The position numbers and the translations under genes are program-made. The notes under the pieces were generated by a model. The model was not told where the DNA came from. It worked only from the letters and a program-made list of their open reading frames with translations, and ran no database searches. Below, piece after piece: positions 32,725-44,289 of a DNA stretch of 64,000 nucleotides. The DNA comes from Pollenia angustigena (Eukaryota > Arthropoda > Insecta > Diptera > Polleniidae), in the NCBI GenBank assembly GCA_930367215.1, contig OV884059.1:239691803-239755802 (forward strand), in the 5' to 3' direction. Every line of letters starts with the position of its first letter. The stretch's first letter is position 1.

Positions 32725-33085
32725 CTTCGAATTAAGCAGGTTTGTAAAGGAGAAACAAAAAAGTTTCGCTTACCATTGCGCTTACGGAAGACATGAATTT
32801 TATTTGGCGAGTTCCCACTTTGAAGCAGTACCTTTTTGACACATAAAGCGCATTATTTAACGCATATAAAAATCGTTGGATGTAACGATCAGCTTTACAC
32901 ACTGAATGTTTTGATAAAGTTATTTTATAGTAGTCTCCCTTACAAACCTGCTTCGTAGTAAGGCAATGCCGTAGCACTTGAAATGCAATGTTTTTATAAA
33001 TGTTGTTAAGAGTTCTTTCACTTACTTACCTGCATTGCTGAATGTCTTAATGCGTAGCGCTTAATTGTGCACTTATTTTTTTAGA
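32725..33085 (+). repeat. Dispersed noncoding repeat, copy of 19400-19760
   Basis: Carries the same ordered blocks as 19400-19760. AAGCAGGTTTGTAAAGGAG (32733) and CTCCCTTACAAACCTGCTT (to about 32953) are inverted, giving a 220-bp foldback core. Confidence 0.65.
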
Positions 33086-34192
33086 AGAACCTTTAAGGCT
33101 TCGCAAAATGTTAAAATTTTTTATTGGGTATTAAAGTATATCTTTTGCATTACAAGAACTCATACTGAGAGTAAAGTTCTAATATAAGAAGATTACACAG
33201 ATCTTTACATTAATGCAAAAATACAGAATTTTCTCAAACCTGCACTAAATGTGCAACTTTTCAATCGAATATCGAATGAATGGCAAGAACTAACGTACTT
33301 CAAAAACAAAAATGCTGTTGCACCATTTTTACGAAATCTCCTGGGATGCACCAACAAGGCACAAAGTTAAAAAGTAAAAAAAAAACACAAGTTAAAATAG
33401 TTTCGGTCAAATCTCTACCAGTTGTAAACGAGTGCCTTTAATATCTTAATAATAAAGTTTTTTTTTTCCAGTGTACGAGATATACACAAATAAACTTAGA
33501 AATGTTTCAAAATATGTCGTAAAATAAAAGTTTAAAGAATGATTAAAAACTCTTTTGTTTTTAAATAGCACACTTAACTTTGTTGTACAAACTTTTTTTA
33601 TTGAGTTTTCATTTATAGCCAGGACAAGTTTTGTAATGATTTTTGCATGAAAAATCTGCAAATGCATATTTTTCGAGCTTAACAAAAAAAAAAAAAAAAA
33701 AAAAAATGCTTTGCATTAATTTGCATACTACGCAAGTTGCAGCCATTTTTAACAGAAATGCTTTTAAGTCAATTTGTTGCAGTTACCATAGATTTTACAC
33801 TTAGTGATACTGCGAAAATATTGCAGTCATTTCGTTTATGTTGAGTGATAAATTGAAAGTTAGTGGTCGCACTAAAAATTATGTATGTTAAAAAATTTTG
33901 ACTTAAAAAAATATAAATTTTTTATTTAAAAAAACAAAGTTTATCAGTTTATTGCAACTTTGTTGTTCTTCACTCATTTGAGTGCAACTAAAAATGTTGC
34001 ACTTAATGTTCAAACAAAAAACTTGATTTTTCATGATTAAAGACAAAAATGATCATGTTATTGATAAAATTTCCCTTGCTTCTGCTTATCATCACAAAGA
34101 TCAAAGAATTTAGCAATAGTGCAATGCGGATTTAAATCAATATTTAGTACATTATGGTATATACTAAGCAAATCGAATGTTTAAACAAGTTA
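33086..34192. other. AT-rich stretch without recognised gene
   Basis: Includes a 23-A run (33684-33706) and scattered TTGCA(A/C)TT words around 33700-34010. No coding family seen. Confidence 0.4.
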
Positions 34193-35330
34193 GAGTGCTA
34201 TATTCGTCTGTGCCGAATCTTTGATACCCTCCACCGACAGTTGGAATGTTTTAGGAGTAATATCTTTATGATGTACATATGTATATTTATTATAAATTTA
34301 TCTTTATAAAAACAAACATCTGCATTAAAATTGGTTGCGGTTTAGACATATATTAAATTTTTGATCGAAAATCAGATAGTTGTATGACTTTTTTTTAAAC
34401 TTTTACTAGCTTGAGTAAAATATTATGATTCTATATAGTTTAAGCCGAACTTAAATGATTTTAAGGAGGGGAATTTATATTGGAGCCATGGTAAGCTATT
34501 AGTTGGAAGAAAGTTTACCGCAATATCTATATCTGCTACAGTTTTAGGCGTATTTAATTATTTTACCAGAGTGGACTTTATATGGGGCCTATAGCAAATT
34601 ATGGACCGATGATCACGAAATCTTATAGTCTTATTTCTAGTTCGATAAAACTGTGATGTACCAAATTTTGTTATGATAGCGTTATTTTTTACGGTTGTAG
34701 GCGCACTAAACTGTTATCCGGGAGTAGGGTTTATATGAGGCCTATGGTTAATAATAAACCGATCTTCACGAAATTTGACAGTCTTATTTCTAGGTCTATA
34801 CAACTGTGATGTATAAATTTCTATTATGATAGCAACTTTTTACGCTTTTAGGCGTACTAAAGTGTTTTCCGGGAGTATGGCTTATATGGGGACTAGGGTT
34901 AATTATAGACAGAAATCGACGAAATTACAGCGTGATTTCCAGTCAAATAAAACCAATTTTTGCATAATCTTTTATCATTCCATGCATTGTTCCACGAGTA
35001 ATGTTAGTTTTTGTAACAAAATTATCAATTTTTTGTAGGTGGTGGTTCCACATTTTGATGCATAGCTCTGATCCTACTGCACCGATTTTGCTGGATTTCA
35101 ATCCCAAACTGCTTAGGAAAACTACAAGCAATTTGACACCAAGTTTTTTTATTTCTTTTAAGTTTTTTGAAAGTGAGCGTGTTTTCAACAGACTGACATA
35201 CGGACAGACAGACGGACATGGCTAAATCGACTTAGAATTACTCAAGGACCCAAATAAAAAAGTTTCACACGGAATGACAAACTTAGTAAACCCTTTTCAC
35301 AACTAATTGTGGTGGAAAGTATATAAAACA
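34193..35330 (+). repeat. Hairpin-ended dispersed fly repeat, full-length copy
   Basis: Starts AAACAAGTTAGAGTGCTATA with hairpin-like TTCGTCTGTGCCGAA. Internally it repeats a roughly 130-155-bp module (AAACCGATCTTCACGAAATT, CTTATTTCTAG...CTATA, GTACTAAA.TGTT) at about 34610, 34750 and 34910. It ends with GTTTCACACGGAATGACAAA and TTGTGGTGGAAAGTATA. Inverted copies at 56004-56903 and 58068-58740. Confidence 0.7.
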
Positions 35331-35552
35331 ACTAAACCCAAATTCTCCTAGCGTCGTCATATGACGACAAAAACATTGGTTGTTTCAACTGGCTGGTGAA
35401 GCGTTATTATTGCATAGAAACAAATAAACCAAAGACAATTGTCTTGTGTGTACATTGCTTTTTCATAAAACATTTATTTCAACGTTGTGATTCAAACAGT
35501 TCGCGTTAGGTAAAGTTTTTATTGTGAGAGTTTTTGGAAAAAATTCATAAGT

Positions 35553-36494
35553 ATGAGTTCGGCTGGAAAGTAAGTGCTAAAAACTTAATAAATTTTATAA
35601 ATGTGCCGTAAAAGTAACATAAAATGAAAACTAATACTAGTTTACAAGATTCTTGCTAAAAATTTTTATTCGAGTTGTGGAAGAAATATAATTTTTTTGG
35701 AAATATATTTGGTTGTCGTCAAATGACGACACTATATTACAACGAGTACTTTGGATATACATTTTTTTTTTGTTTTGGTTTTTTTATCAGTAAATTTCTT
35801 AACGTCGCTGACATTTTAGATATTTTAGAGGAAGCAAATGGAACAAACGAGTTTTACATCAAACCTCCAGATGTTGACGTTTTGACTGATGAAAACTCAG
35901 ATGAGGACATCGAAGGAAATATTAATTCTTTGTCTCGTAACCAACTTCTGGTACCTTCCGAAATACGAAAAACCAGAGAGAGAAGTTTTTTTTGTAACAA
36001 GGTGGAAAGACAACGCGGTGGTCATAGTAGCTTCAACTGTTTTGTCTGCAGATCCCGTGAGAAAGGCAAAGAGTGGAGTAAGCAAACCTAAAATACGTTG
36101 AAGTAAATATTCCATATTCTATCCAACACTATAATAAAAATCTGGGCGGAACAGATCGAATGGATCGAAATGTAAATTCTGTTCGCATATCTATTCGAAG
36201 TAAAAAATGGTGGTAGCCACTATTTACCTGGATGCTGGACGTGTCATATCTTTCGTCAGAGACTAATTTTCCGAAAGGTCCGGGGAAAATGTCGAAATCC
36301 CAGACTGGGGCTGATGCTATTAGTTATATTCATAATAACTAATAGCATCAGCCCCAGTCTATGTGCAAAGAACAAAAAATAAAAAGCAGAGTGCATGTGC
36401 TGGTGATAAATGTAAATCAACTGTAAGGACAGAGTGCCAAAAATGTGATAAAGGTTTGTGTGTTGATTGCTTTGCCCCATATCATTATATATAA
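35553..36494 (+). pseudogene. piggyBac transposase, N- and C-termini only
   Basis: ATG at 35553 begins a tiny first exon (to 35569), followed by GTAAGT, a 221-bp intron ending TTATCAG at 35790, and exon 2. Exon 2 encodes VADILDILEEANG, YIKPPDVDVLTDENSDEDIEG and SLSRNQLL, the acidic piggyBac N-terminus. The frame then shifts and jumps to FFVTRWKDNAVVIVAST, a motif near the catalytic core, then NKNLGGTDRMDRN and RSKKWW, and lastly the cysteine-rich tail CAGDKCKSTVRTECQKCDK...C...YH ending at TAA. Hundreds of residues between the termini, including the first two catalytic Asp regions, are gone. A 26-bp perfect inverted repeat (36302-36360) disrupts the C-terminal part. Confidence 0.8.
36302..36360. 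repeat. Perfect 26-bp inverted repeat, 7-nt loop
   Basis: AGACTGGGGCTGATGCTATT plus AGTTAT (36302-36327) is followed by 7 nt and its exact inverse complement (36335-36360). A foldback duplication inside the dead piggyBac gene. Confidence 0.9.
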
Positions 36495-36750
36495 AAATAT
36501 TTCAATTTATATTTCATTGTAACTTTTAAAAACATAAAAAACTGAAGCACAAATAAAAGTTCTAAAACTAAAATCTATATGAACAATTTTTTACCTTTAT
36601 TTTAATAGCGCCGTCATATGACAACACCCATTTTCTCAAAAACTGGACCCGATATTCCATTTTTCTTTTCAAATACATACTAGACATAACTAGACATAAC
36701 GTGAATCAAATATTATAATAATCGGATGATTATTTCATAAACCGGGTTAA

Positions 36751-37448
36751 AGAAATTACATCGGGTAAAGTTTTTCTAAAGTAATGGTTTCTGAATAATT
36801 TTGAATGAGTTGTTCTTTACACTGATTTTTTTTTAAAACGACAAGAGAAACTAAAAAAGGCTTTCATGCTCGTGTACAAGGCTGTAGTGTCATCAAAAAA
36901 AGTCTCAACTCGGACTTCAACTGCCGGAATTCTGTAAGTCCAACTCCGACTCCGACTCCAACTCCAACTACCACTCTTACTTTGATGCTAAATCGTCGTT
37001 CCGGAGTTATCTTGTCGTATATCACAAAATCGAAAAAAATGAGATAAGACCGTTTCCTTTGGTAAATTTAACAGATCTATCGATCTGCGCAATCCTCACG
37101 TCTCTATCTCTTATGGTTAATGAGATATTACGAAGGCATTTTGTTGTATATCCACTTTTGCGAAAAATTTAATGCGTTATATTATCGTATGTAGCATAAT
37201 TGTGGATATACGACAAAAAACGTATGAAAATTTTCAATTAAAAAAATCTTGCGTTATCTTGTTGTATGTGAACAAAGTATATTAGGCATGTTACAAAAAA
37301 GAGACTATCTTTTTAATATTACTGTTATTTTAACATTTTTCTTTTTATATGGAAATATATTTTACGGACTATTACACAACGGCTATTTATATTGATGAAA
37401 TATTGTTTAAATTCACTTTATTGTTAAGCAGTTAAAGGTTAAATATTC
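36751..37448. other. Stretch without recognised gene; short hexanucleotide repeat
   Basis: An imperfect (ACTCCG/ACTCCA)n microsatellite lies at about 36938-36978. No gene seen. Confidence 0.5.
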
Positions 37449-38331
37449 AGGATGGTCCAACCATAGTGCACAATGTTAATTGTGATTAAAACAAAAAGTT
37501 TTTAGAGAATTATCTGAATTTTTTATTATTATAGAATGATCTATGATAACATGGTGTGAGACAAAATATCGGCCAAATGCCCGTCGCGGCTTCGGTAGCA
37601 TACCTTTGTCCTATGGTCTATATTTGCAATGCCTCTGAGACCTAATTGATGTTCAATGTCCTTAATGTGTCAAATTATCTAATCCTTTAGCTCTTAAATT
37701 GTTCTTGTCTTATTGACGTACACTTTTTATTTTAAATATTACCAAAGTAAGAAGGCCAACGGTGTCAAATCATATGATCGTGACGGCGAGTTAACATCGC
37801 CATTGAATTTCTCGAGCAGAAGAGCCATTGTTTCGTTGGCCGTGTGACACATTCTTTTGGAACTAGGTACTTATCGCCCAGGTCCATATCCTCAATTTCT
37901 GGCAAAAAGAAATCCGTTATGAGCTCGCGATAGCGAACACCATTCACAGTAACTGCTTGGCATACCTCATTTTCGAAGAAGTAAGGCCCGATGATGCCGC
38001 CTGGCCATAAACCGCACCAAGCATGCATGCACCGGCTTTTTCACATTTTTTACAGAGCCGGTTTGCTAAAATTTGCCCACAATTATCCCGATTGTGGACA
38101 CATTTGATCGATTATGTTGATCAAAAAAAATCAAGATGTGCATGTATGTATTTTTGATTTGAACGCCCATTTTCGTAAAACTCTTCAGCAATCTTAACGC
38201 GCTGCTCAATGCTGCAACTCTCCATGGTTGAATTTGGCACTGATACCAAGAAATGTCAAATTAAGTTGGACAAAAATTTGACGTAACGTGTGACACACAG
38301 TTATCATCGTGCAATATGGTTAGACCACCCT
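37449..38331 (-). mobile_element. mariner-type element, decayed (883 bp)
   Basis: Ends AGG(A/G)TGGTC(C/T)AACCATA are inverted, at 37449 and 38331. The right flank is TA; the left is TC, so the TA duplication has decayed. Inside is a rearranged transposase. Confidence 0.7.
37560..38225 (-). pseudogene. mariner-family transposase, deleted and frameshifted
   Basis: The minus strand shows an N-terminal helix-turn-helix segment (RVKIAEEFYENGRSNQKY, then a QTGSVKNVKKPV linker). This joins directly to HAWCGLWPGGIIGPYFFENE and the following VTVNGVRYRELI...FFLPEI, the catalytic core of mariner-type enzymes. Stops and frameshifts follow. The segment with the first catalytic Asp is deleted. Fragments resembling the C-terminus extend to about 37560. 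Confidence 0.75.
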
Positions 38332-38335
38332 TAAG

Positions 38336-39076
38336 AAGTAATAAACCTTAAAATTATTCATACATAAGGAAATTCGACAATATAAAAACTATAACTACAT
38401 ATACGTAAATATATTTGTCACTTGCATAAATTTTCGTTTCGAAAATTATTATAACTTAATTTTCAATATTAATAAAACACGTGAATGTAGGTTTTTAATA
38501 CCTTATTTTGACTTATATCCCACAAACTAAAAAATATATCGCAAAAAGTGGCGTATACGACAAAATTGAAAAATTTTTTCAAACGTGATAATGGCTATAA
38601 CTTAAAAAGTTTTTTTCCATGACTTTGGATATTTTTACATAAATCGATAAAGAACTTCAAACACAATATCTGACAAAAATATTGGACGACTTTTTTCACG
38701 TACATTTTTGTGTATAAAATTTTGAACCTTAAGATTCGATTTCCCAAAAAAAAAATTTTGTGATATACGGCAAGATAACTTCGGCACGACGAAATGTATA
38801 TGAGACTGGTCCTTGTTTGACCTTAACCTCTTTTTTTAGTGCAGTACCTTTAAAATGGTTAATTATAGCAAGAGAATTATTCAAGTCGATATTTTAGTTC
38901 CAACACGTGCCACATTGACTTTAATACACTCAAAGCATTGTGTAGGTAAAATCAACGTAAAATTAAATTAAATTTAACTAATAATTTAACTCACTACTTA
39001 CAGTAAAATTACTGATTTTAACTTTTGTTTCGAAAAAAACGTGTTTAGTGTAAATTACTACATTGTAGTATTATTT
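38336..39076. other. AT-rich stretch without recognised gene
   Basis: Contains one diverged unit of the left-edge satellite (about 38985-39040). No coding seen. Confidence 0.4.
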
Positions 39077-39078
39077 TA

Positions 39079-39988
39079 AGGGCCGATGTTGATTTTGAAT
39101 AAAACAAAAAATATTTAGGAAACTATTGACACTTATTATGATTATGATAATATTGGTATGGTTCAATTATGTATGGAACAAAATATCGGCCAAATGGCCG
39201 CCGCGATGTCGGCGGCACACTTCCATCCGATGGTCCAAATTTTTGATGCCGCAGAGGCATAATTGAGGTTCTACGCCGTTTATGTGCCGAATTATATCAT
39301 CCTTTAGCTCTTGAGTGGTTTCTGGCTTATCAACGTACACGTTTTCTTTCAAATAACCCCAAAGAAGGAAGTCCAATTACACCAAACAGTCACTCTAAGT
39401 GGGTACATTGATTTTTCGACAATCAGTCTTGTATTATCACTCGCCAAAATGCGGCAATCTGCTTATTGACGAATCCACTGAGGTACAAATGTGCCTCACT
39501 CAAGATGATTTTCTTCGAAAATTGATAATCCAATGTTGCCAATTCTTGCCACCATTCTGGCCATTGACGACGTTTGGAATTGTCAAGAGGCTTTAGTTCT
39601 TGAGTCAATTGCACCTTGTAAGCATAAAAGCAAGTCTTTATGCATAATCTTCATTAACGACGAGCGTGAGAGGTGCAATTGTTGGGTACGACGACGAGTT
39701 GAAGTGGACGGCTCTTTAGCCATACTATCGCGAACAGAAGCAATATTTTCTACAGTACGAGCTGTACGAGCATGCACTGGTGTTTTCACATCTTGCACAG
39801 ACCCGCTTTGCTTAAATTTTTTTGCACGATTTTTCCTATTGTACGCATATTTTGACGATTAAATTGACCGAAAAAATCACGAAGTGCACGATATGCTTTT
39901 TAATTTGAACGTCTTAAATTGAGAAGTATGAAATGAAACGCAGAAAAAAACTTGACGTTTAGGTTGGTTCGCATTTAAAATCGGCTCT
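39079..39988 (-). mobile_element. mariner-type element (910 bp), TA flanked
   Basis: Ends AG(G/A)GCCGAT are inverted at 39079 and 39988 and lie against TA (39077-39078, 39989-39990). Carries a recognisable but broken transposase. Confidence 0.8.
39170..39940 (-). pseudogene. mariner-family transposase, frameshifted, catalytic core partly deleted
   Basis: Three minus-strand blocks in family order: QDVKTPVHARTARTVENIA and HLSRSSLMKIMHKDL (DNA-binding region, about 39798-39600); LTQELKPLDNSKRRQ and KIILSEAHLYLSGFVNKQ (about 39614-39440); LDFLLWGYLKENVYVDKP to RRHRGGHLADILFH (39376-39167). In the second block the usual F-S-D-E-A-H-F motif reads L-S-E-A-H-L, so the first catalytic Asp is missing. 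The segment with the second Asp is deleted between blocks two and three. Confidence 0.8.
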
Positions 39989-39990
39989 TA

Positions 39991-40397
39991 TAATTTAACC
40001 AATAAAAAATTTAAGCCCCAAAAAATGTGTCACAGCCCGGTGAAGAATGTACTGTAACTCATTAGTTCTTCATATACCAGTTAAATAATGTGTTCTTGTT
40101 TCACTGGTCATGAGTTCCTTCGTTTTGAACTTGTTCTATTTTCACAAGTCCCAGACCAGTGTATTGGAACAATAAACAACGTGGCAAAAAATTTTTAAAA
40201 TTATTTTTGTATTAAAATCGCTATATTTTGGTTTAATTTTAGCAAAATGGAAAACTTTAAAAATAAACTACAAACAGTAAGTGTAAAACTTGTTTGAGTG
40301 TGTAAAGTAGGCTGGTTCTTATTTTTTGACTTAAATTCTTTTATATCAGACAGACCCCTTTAAAAATTTTTTTATTTAAAACAAAAAAAAAAAAAAA
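39991..40397. repeat. Dispersed repeat fragments
   Basis: 40100-40165 is the inverted copy of 4076-4140; 40195-40312 is the copy of 2698-2812. The rest is AT-rich. Confidence 0.5.
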
Positions 40398-40757
40398 GCA
40401 AATTTCGATCTACCAAATGTTAAAATACAATTTGGTTTAAGGATTGATGTTTGACTTGTGACGTCAGCTGTCGTCGATGGCTGCGAGTGTAAGACGGCAA
40501 ATCCATCTGAGGAGATCGAGTGGTTGCGATCGAAACATGTCATGGTAACCTGCCGGCCAGGGTTCGAGCCCGAGCCACGTCAAGAATGAAAGATTATCAA
40601 GAACAATTTTAATTAATTTTCATGTTGTAAAATTCCTTTCTTCACAAAAATAATTTAATAAAAAATTAAATTTCATGAACTTAAGCCTAATTAAAAATAT
40701 TAAAAATTTGGATTAAAAACCATAAATAGTTCAACAAAATAACCACAATACTAATTA
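40398..40757 (+). mobile_element. SINE-like unit, type-2 head (tandem copy 1)
   Basis: Leader GGATTGATGTTTGACTTGTG, head GACGTCAGCTGTCGTCGATG, TGGCTGCGAGTG A-box-like, GGTTCGAGCCC B box (40561-40571). TGACGT and ACGTCA at the head's ends can pair. The AT tail ends CCACAATACTAATTATT. Confidence 0.7.
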
Positions 40758-40959
40758 TTGTTAAAGCTAAGGCACGAGCTCTATGTGTACATTTGTCCTT
40801 CAAGTTGTGCTGAAAAAGGTCAACAGAAAAGAGAAAGACAAAGTGAAAAAACAAAAAATGTACTTGGACTTCAAGAAAAATTCTTGACGAAAGTACGAAA
40901 AAACAGAAGTAAAGGAAAAAACATGTAAAATCAATTAAGATGGATAATCATTCAGGAAA
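40758..40959 (+). repeat. Spacer between tandem SINE-like units
   Basis: Begins GTTAAAGCTAAGGCACGAGC; same spacer at 27966-28186. It may belong to the full repeating unit of 562 bp. Confidence 0.65.
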
Positions 40960-41320
40960 GCAAATTTCGATCTACCAAATGTTAAAATACAATTTGGTTT
41001 AAGGATTGATGTTTGACTTGTGACGTCAGCTGTCGTCGATGGCTGCGAGTGTAAGACGGCAAATCCATCTGAGGAGATCGAGTGGTTGCGATCGAAACAT
41101 GTCATGGTAACCTGCCGGCCAGGGTTCGAGCCCGAGCCACGTCAAGAATGAAAGATTATCAAGAACAATTTTAATTAATTTTCATGTTGTAAAATTCCTT
41201 TCTTCACAAAAATAATTTAATAAAAAATTAAATTTCATGAACTTAAGCCTAATTAAAAATATTAAAAATTTGGATTAAAAACCATAAATAGTTCAACAAA
41301 ATAACCACAATACTAATTAT
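40960..41320 (+). mobile_element. SINE-like unit, type-2 head (tandem copy 2)
   Basis: Almost identical to 40398-40757 over its full length at a 562-bp offset, B box at 41123-41133. The near identity implies a recent duplication. Confidence 0.75.
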
Positions 41321-41397
41321 TAAAAAAAAAAATTTAGAAAATTTTTTGAATATTTTTTGCCGCAAAATTATGTGGGTACTTCGACTCTGAGCAAGGA

Positions 41398-41548
41398 GTC
41401 AAGGCTTCGCTGCTCAATTGCTTTTTCTCTCCATGGTTGAATTTGTCAAACAAAACAAAGAAATGTCAAATTAATTTGGGCAAAACAGTTGACGTTAAGG
41501 TGTGACTCAAAAAATACATCTTGCATTATGGTTGGACAACTTTTTATG
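41398..41548 (-). mobile_element. mariner-type 5' end fragment
   Basis: CTCTCCATGGTTGAATTTG, AAGAAATGTCAAATTAA and ATTATGGTTGGACAAC match the transposase-start end of the element at 38205-38331. Only this end remains. Confidence 0.65.
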
Positions 41549-42030
41549 AAAGATGTATATCTTCGCCATATTTTAATTTCTAAATATTACTTATACGTTT
41601 AGGGAAACGGAATAAGCGTCAGTTTACAACAACCTTAAATGTTCAATATTTAAATAATTTTTCAAAAATATTTTGTACTAAATATTTAAACATAAACTGA
41701 CTGCAAAAAATAGCTATTAAAAATGTATCTTTACGGTTCCTATAAAGTTGTGTAAGAAATTCAAAAACACAATTAGAAATACAAGGCAGAATTAGCATTT
41801 TTCTTTTCAGGATCTGTCGAATTTATGTCTTTTTAATGGTATAACACTTCCTTGAATGAATTTAAAGTAATTTTTGTCTTTAACTACAAATAAAGTGAAT
41901 ACACCAACAAAATTTTAATTAATGAAAGTACATTTAACACCATAAAAGTGAACATTACAGTATATTTATTTTTTTGTACTATAAAAACGAAATTGGAGAG
42001 AAGAAGCAGCAAAATTAAATTTGAATTTAA
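41549..42030. other. AT-rich stretch without recognised gene
   Basis: No family recognised. Confidence 0.4.
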
Positions 42031-42342
42031 CTTTTCAACAAGGACCGGAAATTACGAATTATTTTTTAAATAAAAAACTTTTGTGTGTGAAAAAAGGAAT
42101 ATTTTTTTCTGTATTTAAATAGAAAAAAGCAAAAATTGTTTTTTTTTTTAACAAATAAAATAGCTTAAAAACTTTTTGTTGGGAAATATTTCTTTAAACG
42201 GTTTTTTTAAAAAAAAATTTCATTATAAGTATTTTTAAAAAATGAAGTTTATAAAAAAACCAATGATGACGGTTCTGATGTACAATTATAATAGTTTTTA
42301 ATAACTAAGGTAAACATTTTAGCAATTAATGAGGTATTTAGT

Positions 42343-42590
42343 TTAAGCATTAAAATATTTTAAAAATCTTCTGCGCTTAATTAAATTTAAATTTCTGCAG
42401 CTTTTTGCCATAATCACAGACAAGACGCTGAATGCTCTTTCCACAGATACCTTTTTTGCGGAAACTGCTAAAGCTACTAGTGCAATTTTTGAAGTTATAG
42501 GAGCTTTTAGTTTTTTGACTTTCCAAAATTCTAAAATATTTGTTCCGAATGGTAGTTTAGAATCATGTTGAAGTTTTTCTTATGACTCCT
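42343..42590 (-). pseudogene. hAT transposase C-terminal dimerisation domain
   Basis: The minus strand encodes LPFGTNILEFWKV, APITSKIALVALAVSA and VSVERAFSVL, the hAT-family C-terminal dimerisation signature (F-W ... A-L...L-A-V-x-A ... S-V-E-R-x-F-S). It ends KRRRFLKYFNA before TAA at 42343-42345. Upstream coding soon meets a stop and no zinc-finger BED domain or catalytic core was found, so this is a relic. Confidence 0.8.
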
Positions 42591-43107
42591 GAACAGAAAA
42601 AGTACGTTGATTGGAAGTATTTTAATTAGCTTTCAATTCCAATTTTTTGTAGAAATCAATTGCTAATACTCCATGATTAAAACAGCATTCATGTATTATA
42701 TTTTCATTTATCTCTCCCGTTATTTTTAACCGGTTTTATATTGTTAGTAGTTGAAACTAAAAAGTATATATTGTGTTATTAAAGTAGGACACTATGCCAT
42801 ACATACGCGAATGTATATATGTAACTCACCATTGCAACATTTTTCCAATCTTCGCTAAGAATAATTACCCTTTAAAACGAAACCTTGGATCTATATATAG
42901 AGCAGCTGAAAAACCTTATTTTGAACTTAAACTTCTTTGCGTTTTTTAAGGCTTTGAACAACGACCTTGCCATTGCGTTAGTGTTTGACATTTTCTTAAG
43001 CTCTATTTCACACAAGATTAGTTGCATGCATCAATAAACAATTTTGTGAGCCACGCATAAGTCTACCATAAATGGAAAAACTTTATTTCTTAATTTTAAC
43101 GACATCA

Positions 43108-43926
43108 CCCAACAAACACGAAGACAAACCTTTGATATGAAATAACTTTATCATTTGACATCAAACACAATTCTCAAACGTTTTTCAATTGTTTGATTTA
43201 ACATTTATATTCAAATTGATAATGATTTCAAAATAAACATTTGATATCAAATGTTTTATCAATTTGATGTCAAATGGTTTTCAAATGATAAATTTAAATC
43301 AAAAATAAACTTGGCATTACTTAAGCGAAAAAAGCATTAAAAATGGCGATTAAAGTTACGTTTTTTACTTTGTGGTTACATGTGTTTTACTATTAAAAAT
43401 AAATTGAAATATAAAGTAAACAGTTTATTTCTTGTGAAAATTAAAAATTGATTGTGAGTAATTCCAATGATTAAGAACACAAAAAAGTAAAGGAAAATAA
43501 AATGGGAAAGTGAAGAAAGTTTTTTTAACGATCGCGGTGTTAAAATCCTCAAATTATAAGGGAGCCAATGTCGTCTTTGCAATAATTAAAGGACGGAAAG
43601 AACCTCATTTCATCTTTTATCTATGTTGCCGAATGTTTATCTCACAGTTTATTTAAATAAATAATGAATTTAAATTAAAAAAATAAAATATTTTTATTTA
43701 TGTTCCACATTGTATTAATATCCACATTTGAAAAACATTTGAGAATTACGTTTGAAAGCAAGTTGAAAATTAAGGCATTTTTCAATTTGAAAATAATTTC
43801 CCCTTTTTGTTGAGAACGTTATGATTTTCAAATGATTTTCAAATCATTATCAAACGTGTGTCGGTTGAATAAACGTTTAATTTTAAATCATTTTAAATTT
43901 GAAATCAAAGCTCCGTGTTTGTTGGG
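43108..43926. mobile_element. MITE with CCCAACAAACACG ends
   Basis: CCCAACAAACACGAAG (43108) is inverted as CTCCGTGTTTGTTGGG (to 43926). The interior is AT-rich with several TTTCAAATGAT/ATCATTTGAAA inversions. Target duplication not resolved. Confidence 0.65.
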
Positions 43927-44289
43927 CATTAATTAAATTTTGCATCTTTCAAATAATTTAAGAGTTCCTATTTTATGCGCTGTGATTTCAATTCTAAAGT
44001 TTCATGTAAAAATGCTGACTTTTTTACTACACAAAGTGAGTGTAGTGTCGGTCACGTTTTAGGCTGTAGTATCAGTCACAATTTATTTTACTAATAAATA
44101 TTTTTTTAAATAACTTACTGCTTTTATTTCAGCATTTTATAATAGTTTGTTTCTTGAACTTTCGATGAAAACACATATTAAAGTTATTACGAAAGTGCAA
44201 AGGGAGATTATTAAAAGTTAAAAAACACTCTCGAAAAGGAACTTTTTGCATGTAGTGTCAGTCACGTTAAAATTTTACTAAAAAAATAT

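Larger units (their letters stand above)
35337..36746 (+). mobile_element. piggyBac element with internal deletion (1410 bp)
   Basis: TTAA stands at the right edge (36747-36750) and a degraded CTAA/TAAA at the left; both ends begin CCC inward. Subterminal palindromes CGTCATATGACGAC (35353) and a variant GCCGTCATATGACAAC (36610) mark the arms. The gene inside has lost its middle. Confidence 0.7.
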
